A DNA stretch of 45,861 nt from Glycomyces amatae. Its GTDB lineage: Bacteria; Actinomycetota; Actinomycetes; Mycobacteriales; Micromonosporaceae. Below the pieces are notes generated by a model that worked only from the letters and a program-made list of their open reading frames with translations, was not told the DNA's origin and made no database searches. The position numbers and the translations under genes are program-made. The stretch spans positions 1 through 45,861 of the forward strand of contig NZ_JAJLQZ010000031.1 in the NCBI RefSeq assembly GCF_020991375.1. The letters run 5' to 3'. Below are positions 17,673-26,884 of the stretch, piece by piece (positions within the stretch are counted from its first letter, which is position 1; each line of letters begins with the position of its first letter).

Positions 17673-17997
17673 AGCTTCGAGTGGCGGCGAGCTCCCGCAT
17701 CGAAGCCTGTGAGCCGCAGACGTCCCGAGCTCAGCGATGTTCCGTGCTCTTCGGGCGACATTCAGCCTGGCGATACGCGCCGGTAACCTGACCGGCTCAC
17801 GCCACTTTCGGCGACCCGCGACCGTTGCCGTCTTGTGACAATGGGAGCCTAGTCCCTATTGCGCACGCGAATTAGGCTCGTGTCCGTGCGGCGTCCCAGC
17901 GGGCGCCGACCAGGGCCCGGACCGCGCCCACGCCCCGCCCCGGGGGCCCCGAACCGTGAATAGCCCGGCCAAGCTGATCCGCAGAGGAACCCCCCGT
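17673..17997. other. Gene-free spacer upstream of the FN3 operon
   Basis: About 325 bases. A 7-bp dyad (GCTTCGA at 17674-17680, TCGAAGC at 17700-17706) begins just past the toxin stop and might be a weak terminator. The AT-richer stretch around 17835-17880 (tgtgacaatggg...gaattaggct) probably carries the operon promoter, with TAGGCT as a possible -10. Nothing else is recognised. Confidence 0.4.
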
Positions 17998-20631
17998 ATG
18001 ACCACTCGCAACGTCGACGCCCGAAGGCTCAACGTCAAGGGCCTGCTCATCGCGATCGGGCTCCCCGTGGTGCTCGTCGGCGCCCTCGTCGCCACCCTCC
18101 TCGGCACCGGCGCCTTCAGCCGCGAGAACCAGGGCGAGGACGCCAGCCTGTGGCTGTGGACCACCCCCGCCGGCGAGCTCGCCCGCGTCAACGGCCTCAC
18201 CGCCGCCACCGACGTCCGCTTCGAGCTCACCGACGCGGCCGGCAACGCCGTCCAGGTCGAGCAGACCGACTCGCACCTCCTCCTCCGCGAGATCGCCACC
18301 GGCAAGGTCTCCGCGATCGACCTGTCCACCCTCGAACTCACCGGCGAGGCCGAGACGGCCCCCGGCGAAGGCGTGCGCCTCGCGCTCGCCGACGAGGGCG
18401 CGTTCATCATCGACCAGACCCAGGGCCTGGTCAACCAGGTCGACCCCTCCACGCTCAGCGCGATCGGCGACCCGCTCCAGTTCCCCGCCGGCCTCACCGG
18501 CGGCGCGTTCGACTCCGGCGGCAAGCTGTGGATCGGCGTCCCCCGCGAGGGCACCATCGTCCAGATCGAACCGCAGGACTCCGGCGCGAAGACCCTCGGC
18601 ACCGAGGTCGTCGCCCAGCCCCGCCAGGAGCTCGCGCTCACCGTCCTCGGCGACGGCGTCGCGGTCCTCAACTCCACGGTCAAGAAGATGACGACGATCC
18701 GCTCCGACGGGCGCCGCTCCGAGACCGACATCCAGCTCGCCGGCCCGGCCGAGACCGCCGACACCAGCCCCGGCACCATCGCCTCGGTCACCGTGACCGA
18801 CCCGCCCTCGGTCGTCACCGTCAACGACGACCAGACCCGGACCTTCGACATCGCCGCGGGCGCCTCGAACCTGCTCGGCGCCTCGGTCGAGTTCCACCAG
18901 CGCATCTACGTCCCGGACGGCGCCTCGGGGCTCGTGTGGGTCTACGACCTCGACGGCAACGAGCTCACCCGCATCGAGATCGACTCCGGCAACGGCCCGA
19001 TCGAGCTCTACCACACCGGCGACACGCTCTTCGCGAACGCGGTCAACACGAACGCGGCCGTGGTCGTCTCCTCCGACGGCAACGCCCGCCTCGCCGAGAA
19101 GGACCGCGACGACATCCTCGGCGGCGACGCCCCGCCGGAGGACGAGACCGGCGGCGACGAAGGCGACGAGGACGGCAACGAGGAGTCCGCCCCCGAGGTC
19201 GGCCCGCCCGGCGCGGTCACCAACCTCGGCGGCACCGTCGGCGACGGCCTCATCAACCTGTCCTGGGACGCCGCGCCCAACAACGGCTCCGCGCTCACCA
19301 AGTACGTCGTCGAAGGCGCCGGGCAGACCTGGGACGTCGCCCCGGACCAGCGCGTCCTGGAGATCGGCGACCTCGACAACGGCACCCCGTACACGTTCAC
19401 CGTGACCGCCCACAACGCCGAGGGCGAGGGCGACACCGCCACCTCGCCGTCGATCACGCCCTCCGCGGACGTGCCGGGAGCGCCCGGCGCGGTCCAGGCG
19501 ACGGCGAACAACGACGGCACGGTCACCGTCACCTGGGAAGAGGCCGACGGCGAGGGCAACGACATCACCGGCTACCAGGTCGCGGCCATCGCCTCCGGCC
19601 AGGAGATCGTCGTGGGCCAGGCCGACGGCGGGTCCTTCACCGTGCCGGAGGGGACGCTCGACTACGGCACCGGATACGTGTTCCAGGTGACGACCCTCGC
19701 CGGGTCGGCCGCCTCGGCGCCCTCGGAGCCGTCGAATTCGGTCACGCCGTTCAACGTGCCCGACGCACCGGGGAACCTGCTCGCCCAGAGCTCCTCCACC
19801 GCCGCGGGCACGATCGACGTGTCCTGGAACCAGCCGTCCAACAACGGCCGCGACATCGAGAAGTACATCGTGCGGGCCGGGACGCAGCAGCAGGAGGTCG
19901 CCAGCGGCACCACGGCGAGCCTGTCCGGTTTCGGCAATAACGAGCAGGTCCAGGTGAGCGTCACCGCGGTGAACGAGGCGGGCGAGTCCGAACCGGCCAC
20001 CACCACCTCGAACACGATGAGTGTGCCCTCGGTGCAGATCCAGAGCCACGAGTCGACCGGCGGCCAGGTCAACCTCACGTTGGCGATCGACGACGGCGGC
20101 AGCAGCGACGCACAGTGCACCCTGCTGAGCGACGGCGTCACGCAGAACACCAAGTCCTGCCCCGACGTCTACGCCGTGACCGGCCTCAAGGCCTCGACGG
20201 CGTACTCCTTCCAGGTGAAGATCTCCAACCCGGCCGGAAATATGACCTCGGGCACCTACAACGCCTCGACCAGCACCATCAACGGCGAGGTGTTCTTCGG
20301 GTGCGATTCGATGAGCACCGCCTACTGCAATAAGCCGAATGCGGACGGCGGCGGTGCCAACGGTGTGTCGATCTACAACGCCCCAAGCGGCGGGAGCCAC
20401 CAGGGGTACACCAACACCGGTGACCGATACAAGGCCTACTGCTGGACCACCGGGACGGAAGTCGGGGTCCGAGGCGACGAGAGCGATGGCTATCACGACT
20501 ACCACGAGGGCAAGAACGCCTCGAACAAGTGGATCAAGATCGACTACGCTTCGAATGCCTACATCCCGTTCGCATGGTTCAACATCGACGGCGTAGGCAA
20601 GAACTCCACCGGAGACCTCCCGGAGTGCTAG
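17998..20631 (+). CDS. Membrane-anchored extracytoplasmic protein with beta-propeller-like and fibronectin type III domains, 877 aa
   Basis: I chose ATG 17998, preceded by agaggaac; GTG 17956 would add 14 residues. A single TM at about 14-37 anchors a large exported part. Residues about 45-375 contain repeated short beta-strand units (DSGGKLWIGVPREGTIVQIE and similar) suggesting a propeller. A very acidic linker of about 30 residues precedes three to four FN3 modules, each opening with a Pro-rich start and a W strand and ending YTFTVTAHN, YVFQVTT or VQVSVTA-like strands. The last roughly 110 residues hold four Cys and a CWTTG segment. It is the first gene of the MoxR/DUF58 operon, so it is probably a surface or cell-wall protein. 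Confidence 0.88.
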   Translation: MTTRNVDARRLNVKGLLIAIGLPVVLVGALVATLLGTGAFSRENQGEDASLWLWTTPAGELARVNGLTAATDVRFELTDAAGNAVQVEQTDSHLLLREIATGKVSAIDLSTLELTGEAETAPGEGVRLALADEGAFIIDQTQGLVNQVDPSTLSAIGDPLQFPAGLTGGAFDSGGKLWIGVPREGTIVQIEPQDSGAKTLGTEVVAQPRQELALTVLGDGVAVLNSTVKKMTTIRSDGRRSETDIQLAGPAETADTSPGTIASVTVTDPPSVVTVNDDQTRTFDIAAGASNLLGASVEFHQRIYVPDGASGLVWVYDLDGNELTRIEIDSGNGPIELYHTGDTLFANAVNTNAAVVVSSDGNARLAEKDRDDILGGDAPPEDETGGDEGDEDGNEESAPEVGPPGAVTNLGGTVGDGLINLSWDAAPNNGSALTKYVVEGAGQTWDVAPDQRVLEIGDLDNGTPYTFTVTAHNAEGEGDTATSPSITPSADVPGAPGAVQATANNDGTVTVTWEEADGEGNDITGYQVAAIASGQEIVVGQADGGSFTVPEGTLDYGTGYVFQVTTLAGSAASAPSEPSNSVTPFNVPDAPGNLLAQSSSTAAGTIDVSWNQPSNNGRDIEKYIVRAGTQQQEVASGTTASLSGFGNNEQVQVSVTAVNEAGESEPATTTSNTMSVPSVQIQSHESTGGQVNLTLAIDDGGSSDAQCTLLSDGVTQNTKSCPDVYAVTGLKASTAYSFQVKISNPAGNMTSGTYNASTSTINGEVFFGCDSMSTAYCNKPNADGGGANGVSIYNAPSGGSHQGYTNTGDRYKAYCWTTGTEVGVRGDESDGYHDYHEGKNASNKWIKIDYASNAYIPFAWFNIDGVGKNSTGDLPEC

Positions 20632-20643
20632 CAGGAGAGATGA

Positions 20644-21672
20644 ATGCACGACACCGAGCAGACCCACCCGTTGCGAGTGCCTAGGAGCATGCAGCAGCAG
20701 CAGGTCACGCTGGGCGCCGCGCAGGCCGAGTCGTTCGCGGCCGCCTTCGAGCGGCTCGCGGCGGCGGTCGACACCGTCGTCCTCGGCAAGCAGGAGGTGG
20801 TGCGCCTGGCGCTGACCGCCATGTTCGCCGAGGGCCACATCCTCCTCGAAGACGTGCCCGGGACCGGCAAGACCACCCTCGCCAGGGCGATCGCCGCCGC
20901 CGTCTCCGGCCAGTGGCGGCGCATCCAGTTCACGCCCGACCTCCTGCCCTCCGACGTCTCGGGCGTCACGATCTTCAACCAGGGCAGCGGGGCCTTCGAG
21001 TTCCACCCCGGCCCGGTCTTCGCCAACATCGTGATCGCCGACGAGATCAACCGGGCCAGCCCCAAGACCCAGTCCGCGCTCCTCGAGGTCATGGAGGAGG
21101 GCCGCGTCACCGTCGACGGCAACCCGCACCAGGTGCCCAGCCCGTTCCTCGTCGTCGCGACCCAGAACCCCGTCGAGATGGACGGCACCTACCGGCTCCC
21201 GGAGGCCCAGCTCGACCGCTTCCTCGTCAAGCTCTCGGTCGGCTACCCCGTCGAGGCCGCCGAGATCGAGGTCCTCCGCGGCACCCACCAGCGCAGCCCC
21301 GAGCACCTCCCGGCCGTGGTCGACACCGACACCGTGGCGCAGATGGCCGAGATGGCCAAGCACGTCTACATCGCCGAGCCCCTGTACGCCTACCTCGTGC
21401 AGCTCGCGAACGCCACGCGCAACCACCCCCAGGTCGCCGTCGGCGTCAGCCCCCGCGGGCTCATCGCCCTCACCCGCGCGGCCAGCGTGTTCGCCCTCTC
21501 CCAGGGCCGCACCTACATCATCCCCGAGGACGTGAAGGCCCTCGCCGGACCGGTGTTCAGCCACCGCGTCCAGCTCGCCCCCGACGCCGCCATGCGCGGG
21601 GCCACCGGCGCGGGGATCGTCGCCGACGCCTTCGAGCAGGTGCCCGTGCCGCTGCCCGCCTCGGCGGCATGA
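20644..21672 (+). CDS. MoxR-type AAA+ ATPase, 342 aa
   Basis: RBS aggaga lies at 20633-20638. MoxR-specific motifs are present: Walker A DVPGTGKTTLA (about 78-88), FTPDLLPSDVSG, Walker B IVIADEINRASPKTQ, sensor-1 VATQNPVEMDGTY and sensor-2 region GVSPRGLIAL. MoxR proteins are cytoplasmic chaperone-like ATPases typically encoded beside DUF58 proteins, and are thought to help mature or insert metal into partner complexes. The gene overlaps the next by ATGA. Confidence 0.95.
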   Translation: MHDTEQTHPLRVPRSMQQQQVTLGAAQAESFAAAFERLAAAVDTVVLGKQEVVRLALTAMFAEGHILLEDVPGTGKTTLARAIAAAVSGQWRRIQFTPDLLPSDVSGVTIFNQGSGAFEFHPGPVFANIVIADEINRASPKTQSALLEVMEEGRVTVDGNPHQVPSPFLVVATQNPVEMDGTYRLPEAQLDRFLVKLSVGYPVEAAEIEVLRGTHQRSPEHLPAVVDTDTVAQMAEMAKHVYIAEPLYAYLVQLANATRNHPQVAVGVSPRGLIALTRAASVFALSQGRTYIIPEDVKALAGPVFSHRVQLAPDAAMRGATGAGIVADAFEQVPVPLPASAA

Positions 21673-22949
21673 ACGAGACCGCTCCGGCCGCCGGGCTCGA
21701 GCCGGGCCCCGCCGACCGTTCCGGTCCGGGGCGCGCCGAGCGCCTCGCGAACCTCGCCCTGGCCGTGCCGGTCACCGGCCGCGGCGTCGGCCTCGCCGTC
21801 GCCGCCGTCGCCCTGCTCGCGGCCGGCTGGGTCTGGGGCTACCCCGAGCTCGCCGCCGTGGGCGCCGCCGCCGCGCTCGCCTGCGTCGCCGCCGGGTCGG
21901 TGATCGCCGCCCGGCCGCGCCTCGAGGTCGAGCGCGAGGTCGTGCCCGACCGCGTCTCCGTGGACGAGACCGCGACGGTCCGCCTCACCGTCCGCAACAC
22001 CGGCCGCTGGCGGTCGGTCAACGCCCGGGCCGTCGACGCCTACGGCGCCCCCGAGCACCTCCACGGGCGGGGCGTCGAGACCCGCCGGGTCTCGGTCCCG
22101 CTGGCGCGCCTGCGGCCCGGCAAGAGCACCGCGGCGAGCTACCCGATCAGGGCCGAGCGCCGCGGCGTGGTCGACGCCGGGCCCCTCGGCATCGGCAAGC
22201 GCGACCTCCTCGGCCTCGCCGCCACGGCCGGGAACTTCGGCCCCGCCGCGCGGCTGTGGATCCACCCGCGCCTCCACCGGCTCGCCCGCACCCCCGACGG
22301 CCTCGCCCGCTCCCTCGAGGGCACCGCCGACAAGGTCGAGCAGGGCTCGCTCACCTTCCACGCCCTCCGCGAGTACGTCATCGGCGACGAGCTGCGCCAC
22401 GTCCACTGGCGCACCTCCGCGCGCATCGGCAAGCTCATGGTCAAGGAGCACCTGGACACCTCGCTGCCCACCGTGGCCATCGCGATCGACGACCGCGCCG
22501 AGAGCTGGCCCGAAGCGCCGGGCCCGCAGGCGCCGGACCCCTTCGAGGCCGCCTGCGAGGCCGCCTACTCGATCCTCACCGCCTGCTTCCGCGCCGAATA
22601 CCACGCCGCCCTCGTGCCCGCCTCGGGCGCCACGGTCTCGGGGGCCGGGCGCGACGCCTACGGCGACCTCCTCGCCGAGCTCCACCCCGGTGCCGCCGAG
22701 AGCCTCGACGCCTACGTCGCCCGTCTCACCGCCGCCCGCTACGGCGACACGCTCGTGTGGATCACCGGGACCGAGCCGCCCACCGAGCGGCTGGCGGCCC
22801 TCAAGCGGGCCTACCCGACGGTGATCGCCGTCCACCTCGCCGCCGGGCTCCCCACCTCCGCCGCGCTCGCGGGCGGCCTGCCCACCGTCCGCGCCGCCGA
22901 CGGCGAGCAGTTCGCCGCGGCCTGGAACAACGGTGGGACCCGGCTGTGA
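21669..22949 (+). CDS. DUF58-domain membrane protein, MoxR partner, 426 aa
   Basis: ATG 21669 overlaps the MoxR stop. After a roughly 35-residue N-terminus come two TM helices (about 38-58 and 60-78), a beta-rich domain (ERRGVVDAGPLGIGKRDLLGL) and the DUF58 signature LREYVIGDELRHVHWRTSAR (about 236-255). The C-terminal part resembles a degenerate vWA fold (VAIAIDDRAE), with a DDxA-type start rather than DxSxS. DUF58 proteins co-occur with MoxR and transglutaminase-like proteins. It overlaps the next gene by GTGA. Confidence 0.92.
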   Translation: MNETAPAAGLEPGPADRSGPGRAERLANLALAVPVTGRGVGLAVAAVALLAAGWVWGYPELAAVGAAAALACVAAGSVIAARPRLEVEREVVPDRVSVDETATVRLTVRNTGRWRSVNARAVDAYGAPEHLHGRGVETRRVSVPLARLRPGKSTAASYPIRAERRGVVDAGPLGIGKRDLLGLAATAGNFGPAARLWIHPRLHRLARTPDGLARSLEGTADKVEQGSLTFHALREYVIGDELRHVHWRTSARIGKLMVKEHLDTSLPTVAIAIDDRAESWPEAPGPQAPDPFEAACEAAYSILTACFRAEYHAALVPASGATVSGAGRDAYGDLLAELHPGAAESLDAYVARLTAARYGDTLVWITGTEPPTERLAALKRAYPTVIAVHLAAGLPTSAALAGGLPTVRAADGEQFAAAWNNGGTRL

Positions 22950-25117
22950 ACGAGACCCTGGCGCCGCCGACCGCGCCCGCGCCCCGCCGCGCGCGGCGGA
23001 CCCGCTACCGCCTGCGCGTCGCCGCCGTCGCGGCCTGCCTCACCCTCATGTGCGCCCTCGCGGGCGCCGTCGCCGCCCGCGTCTACCACGGGCAGCTCCT
23101 GGTCCTCCTCGTCGCCGGGGCCGCCTTCGGGGCCTTCGCGATCGGCTTCGCGCTGCGCAACCGGCCCGCGTTCGTCGCGCCGAGCGCCTCCGCGACCGGC
23201 CTGGCCGCCTACCTCCTCGGGGCCATCGCCCTCACCGGCAACGGCACCGAGCCGCTGGGCGCCACGATCGTCGACGCCCTCGTCAACGCCGTGCCCCGCA
23301 CGCTGACCGCGCTCATCCCGGTCGAGCCCGCGCCCGACACCGTCGTCGTCCCGCTCTTCCTCACCTGGCTCGCCGCGACCCTCGCGTGCGAGTTCGCGAT
23401 CCGCTACGGCCGCACGCTCCTGGGCTGCCTGCCCCCGACGCTCCTGTACGCGGCCGGGCTCTACCTGGTCGGCCCGAACGCCGACCCCGGGCCGCTGCAC
23501 GCCATCGCCTACTGCGTCCTGGCCGCCGCCGCGCTCGCGGTCACCGCCGCCCCGCCCGAGCGCCGCCCCGACGGCGCCGCCCAGGTCGACGGGCCGGCGC
23601 CGTCCCGCACCCCCGCGCTCCTGGGCGCCGTCATCACGACCACCGTGCTCCTGGCGGCCGTGGCCGTCCTCGGCCCCGCCGTCGCCCGGCTCGTCACCGC
23701 CAGCCCCGGCGACCCGCGCGAGTTCGTCGAGCCGCCGCAGCTCACCGACATCGACCTCAACCCGCTCGTGCGCATCGCCGAGTGGGCCAAATACCCCGAG
23801 CAGGAGCTGTTCAAGGCCGACACCAGCGGCGACGCCTGGATGCGCCTGGCCGTCCTCACCGAGTACGACGGCACCACCTGGCAGGCCGGCGGCGACTTCC
23901 GCACCGCGGGCACCGTGATCCCCGGCAGCGGCGAGGCCACCTACAGCGCCGACGTCGAGATCATCGAGCTCGGCGGCAAGCTCGTCCCCGCCGCCGCGGA
24001 CCCCGCGACGGTGACCGACCTGCCGATCGCCGTCAACCTGTACACGCGCTGCCTGCTCACGCCCGACGGCCTCGCCACGGGGGCGAGGTTCCACGTCGAC
24101 TCCGCGCTGGTGTCCGCCGACCCGGCTGCCGCCGAGACCGCCCGGCCCGACCTCTCGGACCCCGCCAGCGTCGCCGTCCCCATGGGCACCCCCGAGGTCA
24201 TGGCGACCATCGCCGACTACGTGCGCACCGAGTACGACACGCCGTACGCCCGGGCCCAGGGGCTCGCGGACTTCCTCGGGCAGCACTACGCCTTCGACGC
24301 CGAGGCCCCCTCAGGGCACGACCTGCCCGCGCTCGGGTTCTTCCTCGGCAGCTCCGCCGCCGTCGGCGGCCAGACCGGCACCTCGGAGCAGTTCGCCGCG
24401 TCCTACGCGCTCCTCGCGCGCCTCATCGGCCTGCCCAGCCGCGTCGTCGTCGGCTTCGACGTGCCCGCCGGGGGCAGCACGGTGACGGCCGCGCAGGGCC
24501 TGGCCTGGCCCGAGGTCGCCTTCGACGGGGTCGGCTGGGTCCGCTTCGACCCCATGCCCGCCGCGGGCGCCGTCCCCACCCCGCCCGAGGACACCCTCGA
24601 GCAGATGGAGGAGGAGACGCCGAGCCCCGAGGAGGACGCCGGGGGCGGCGGCGACGCCGAGGACTACAACGACGAGTCCCTGGAGCAGGACGGCGACTTC
24701 AACGAGGAGGCCGGGGCGGAGGAGTCGAGCCTGCCGGTGTGGGTCTGGTACGCGGCGGCCGCGCTGCTCCTGGCCTGCGTGCCGCTGGCGTTCAAGGTCC
24801 GCAGGGCGCTGCGGCGGCGCCGCAGGCTCCGGCGGGGGAGCCCTGCCGAGCGGGTCGCGGGCGCCTGGGCCGAGGTGCTCGCCGAGGCGGCCCGCGCGGG
24901 CGTGAAGGTGCCCGGCCACGCGAACGCGGAGGAGGCCGCGGCCCGGCTCGCGGCGCTCGAGGCGGACATCGGCGCGCTGCCGCGTCTGGTCAACGCCGCG
25001 GGGTTCGCGCCGGGCGCCGTTTCCGAAGAGGACGCTCGCGCCGCCGCCGCGATCGCCGAGTCCTATCCCCGGATCGTCCGACACCAGGTGAAATGGTGGA
25101 AACGCTTCCTCGCTTAG
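22946..25117 (+). CDS. TgpA-like multi-TM transglutaminase-fold protein with substituted catalytic triad, 723 aa
   Basis: GTG 22946 overlaps the DUF58 stop. About six N-terminal TM helices (25-260, DUF3488-like) are followed by an extracytoplasmic transglutaminase-like core (about 415-540), an acidic linker (550-600), a final TM (about 606-626) and a cytoplasmic helical tail. In active relatives the core reads G-x-C-E-H-F-A and H-A-W-P-E-V. Here the matching segments are TGTSEQFAAS (Ser480) and GLAWPEVAF (Leu519). Only the Asp of GWVRFDP (Asp535) remains. By established transglutaminase chemistry this core should be inactive, so a binding or scaffold role is likely. Confidence 0.9.
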   Translation: MNETLAPPTAPAPRRARRTRYRLRVAAVAACLTLMCALAGAVAARVYHGQLLVLLVAGAAFGAFAIGFALRNRPAFVAPSASATGLAAYLLGAIALTGNGTEPLGATIVDALVNAVPRTLTALIPVEPAPDTVVVPLFLTWLAATLACEFAIRYGRTLLGCLPPTLLYAAGLYLVGPNADPGPLHAIAYCVLAAAALAVTAAPPERRPDGAAQVDGPAPSRTPALLGAVITTTVLLAAVAVLGPAVARLVTASPGDPREFVEPPQLTDIDLNPLVRIAEWAKYPEQELFKADTSGDAWMRLAVLTEYDGTTWQAGGDFRTAGTVIPGSGEATYSADVEIIELGGKLVPAAADPATVTDLPIAVNLYTRCLLTPDGLATGARFHVDSALVSADPAAAETARPDLSDPASVAVPMGTPEVMATIADYVRTEYDTPYARAQGLADFLGQHYAFDAEAPSGHDLPALGFFLGSSAAVGGQTGTSEQFAASYALLARLIGLPSRVVVGFDVPAGGSTVTAAQGLAWPEVAFDGVGWVRFDPMPAAGAVPTPPEDTLEQMEEETPSPEEDAGGGGDAEDYNDESLEQDGDFNEEAGAEESSLPVWVWYAAAALLLACVPLAFKVRRALRRRRRLRRGSPAERVAGAWAEVLAEAARAGVKVPGHANAEEAAARLAALEADIGALPRLVNAAGFAPGAVSEEDARAAAAIAESYPRIVRHQVKWWKRFLA

Positions 25118-25209
25118 ATTGTGCCCGTTCACATTTGACAATTCCCTACAAATGGTCATTGCGGTGGGCCGATCCCGATACGTGGTAATCACCTGGCAGA
25201 CTGTGACGT

Positions 25210-25425
25210 ATGGAGAACCCCTTCTTCTCTGTCCGTTTCCGCGGATACGACCGAACCCAAGTCGACCGCGCCGTCGCCCGGATCCGCACCGCCACGGAGG
25301 CGGGGGCGCCCCCGCACCCCGACTCCCTCACCAATCTCGGCTTCCAACTGACGATGCGCGGCTACGACACCGGGGAGGTCGACGAGTATTTCGCCGAAGT
25401 CGCGAGATCGCTTCGCGGAGGCTAA
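25210..25425 (+). CDS. Small DivIVA-motif protein, 71 aa
   Basis: Two copies of the DivIVA-type motif are visible: FRGYDRTQVDRAVARI near residue 10 and MRGYDTGEVDEYFAEV near residue 50. DivIVA domains target curved or polar membrane and organise growth or division proteins. This protein lacks the long coiled coil of real DivIVA, so it may be an adaptor. No RBS is visible. CAGACT lies seven bases before ATG 25210, so a leaderless start is possible. It ends nine bases before the next gene. Confidence 0.75.
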   Translation: MENPFFSVRFRGYDRTQVDRAVARIRTATEAGAPPHPDSLTNLGFQLTMRGYDTGEVDEYFAEVARSLRGG

Positions 25426-25434
25426 TCTGGGGTC

Positions 25435-25935
25435 GTGACCTCGCAGGACCCGTATAACCCTCACATGCAGCCCCCTCCCGTGCCGCCGAACGCGGCCCCG
25501 CAGGGCCCGCCGCAGGTCCCGGGCCATCCCCAGCAGTACCAGGCGCCCTACCATCCCCACCCGGTGGCGCCGCCGGTGTGGCAGCCCGCCCCCGTCATGA
25601 TCGACGGCTACTACATGGTGCAGCCGCGGCTGCGGCCGATCCCCTCGGGACCGGCCGTCGGCTCGCTGGTGGCGGGCATCGGCGGCACCCTCGGTGCGCT
25701 GGCGGGCCTGCTCTCCGCGGCCTTCAGTCCGTGGACGGGCGTCGCGTTCTTCATGTTCGGGATGCTCTTCGGCGTCGGCTCGGTGTCGCTCGCGGCCTAC
25801 GCGATGCGGCAGATCCGCGGGTCGCTGGGGGGCGTCTCGGGCCGCGGCGTCGCGGTCACCGGGCTCGTGATCGGCTTCGTGGCGTGCGGCTTCGCCGCGC
25901 TCGCGGGCCTGATCGCCCTCGTCTCCCTCACCTAG
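25435..25935 (+). CDS. Proline-rich DUF4190-like membrane protein, 166 aa
   Basis: Start is GTG 25435. Residues 1-70 are Pro/Gln/His-rich and disordered. Two TM helices follow at about 75-120 (with a Gly-rich start) and 135-160, ending close to the C-terminus. This is the common actinobacterial DUF4190 plan. TAATCT at 25423-25428, overlapping the preceding stop, lies six bases before the start and may drive an extra leaderless transcript. Function is unknown. A strong hairpin follows. Confidence 0.8.
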   Translation: MTSQDPYNPHMQPPPVPPNAAPQGPPQVPGHPQQYQAPYHPHPVAPPVWQPAPVMIDGYYMVQPRLRPIPSGPAVGSLVAGIGGTLGALAGLLSAAFSPWTGVAFFMFGMLFGVGSVSLAAYAMRQIRGSLGGVSGRGVAVTGLVIGFVACGFAALAGLIALVSLT

Positions 25936-25944
25936 CGAACACAT

Positions 25945-25985
25945 GCGAGCGGCGGCCGCCCCGGACCGGGGCGGCCGCCGCTCGC
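25945..25985. terminator. Perfect 20-bp inverted repeat, bidirectional terminator
   Basis: Two perfectly complementary 20-base arms (starting gcgagcggcggccgcc) are separated by one base. They lie between the stops of convergent genes at 25935 and 25992. The perfect symmetry fits termination in both directions, although there is no T-tract. Confidence 0.85.
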
Positions 25986-25991
25986 GTCCGC

Positions 25992-26651
25992 TCAGCAGTA
26001 GGCGTCGAGGTGCGACTCCAGCGCGCCGGCCTCGGCGGCGTCCGCGCTCAGGTCGTAGAGGTACTTGACGTGGATCCAGGCCTTGACGTAGTCGCAGCGC
26101 ACCGAGGCGTTGGAGGGCATCCACTCGGCCGGGTCGTGGTCGCTCTTGGAGCTGTTCGCCGAGGTGGTGGCGATCCACAGCTGCGGCGAGTCGATGTCGT
26201 TGGCGAAGTCCTCGCGCTCGGCGGTGGACCAGGCCCACGCGCCGGAGGCCCAGGCCTCCGAGAGCGCCACGACGTGGTCGATGGTGGCGTTGGAGACCGT
26301 CGAGGTCCAGACGCCGTCGAAGTCGGACTGCCACGAGCCCGAGTCCGGCTGGCAGTCCGAGCCGGTCTCCACGTCGCTCCCGTCGCGGCTGAGCACGTAC
26401 TGGCGGGCGGTGCAGCCGCCGCCGACGCTCGACCAGTGCGGGAAGAGGTCGCGGTCGTAGGACGAGCCGTGGGACTCGGCGGCGACGGTGAGCGCGGCCA
26501 GTTCGCCGTAGGCCGTGGAGGTCGAGGGGATGCCCGGGGGCCGGACCGCTTGGGCCGGGGCCGAATCGAGGACGAGGACCGTGATGACCGCGAGCGCGGC
26601 CGCCGCGAGGAGTGCGACGGCGCGGTTCGCGGCGCGCTTGGCTGCTTGCAT
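25992..26651 (-). CDS. Secreted HNH-type (DUF1524) nuclease-like protein, 219 aa
   Basis: ATG 26651 follows caggagcctcc. A Sec signal peptide is clear: basic n-region, hydrophobic core to about residue 30, and APAQA at about 35 as the cleavage site. The mature part holds NATIDHVVALSEAW (about 138-151), with the HNH first His and preceding Asp, and NSSKSDHDPAEWMP (about 182-195), which matches the second half of the His-Asn-His motif. These are features of DUF1524/GmrSD C-terminal-like secreted nucleases common in actinomycetes. Four Cys probably form disulfides. Substrate is unknown. Confidence 0.88.
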   Translation of the reverse strand: MQAAKRAANRAVALLAAAALAVITVLVLDSAPAQAVRPPGIPSTSTAYGELAALTVAAESHGSSYDRDLFPHWSSVGGGCTARQYVLSRDGSDVETGSDCQPDSGSWQSDFDGVWTSTVSNATIDHVVALSEAWASGAWAWSTAEREDFANDIDSPQLWIATTSANSSKSDHDPAEWMPSNASVRCDYVKAWIHVKYLYDLSADAAEAGALESHLDAYC

Positions 26652-26851
26652 GGAGGCTCCTGTGGGGGAAGGGATCGCTGCGGTTTCAGGGGGACCAGCG
26701 GATCGATGGGCGCGAATGCGCCTGCCGATCGGAATCATCGAATCATGGGATGTCGGCTCGACGCAAGGGTCGAAGGCCATCTTTTACGTATAAGACATTG
26801 CAAACTTACGCAACCGTTGAAATGCGGACAACTCGCCCCGTGGAGCGGCGG

Positions 26852-26878
26852 TTGTCAAGCATGGCAACTGGGTACAAT
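26852..26878 (+). promoter_or_regulatory. Promoter of the gene at 26885, apparently leaderless
   Basis: TTGTCA (26852-26857) and TACAAT (26873-26878) resemble a housekeeping promoter, though the 15-base spacer is short. TACAAT ends six bases before ATG 26885 with no RBS between, so transcription should start on or next to the A of the start codon. Confidence 0.55.
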
Positions 26879-26884
26879 CTGGAC

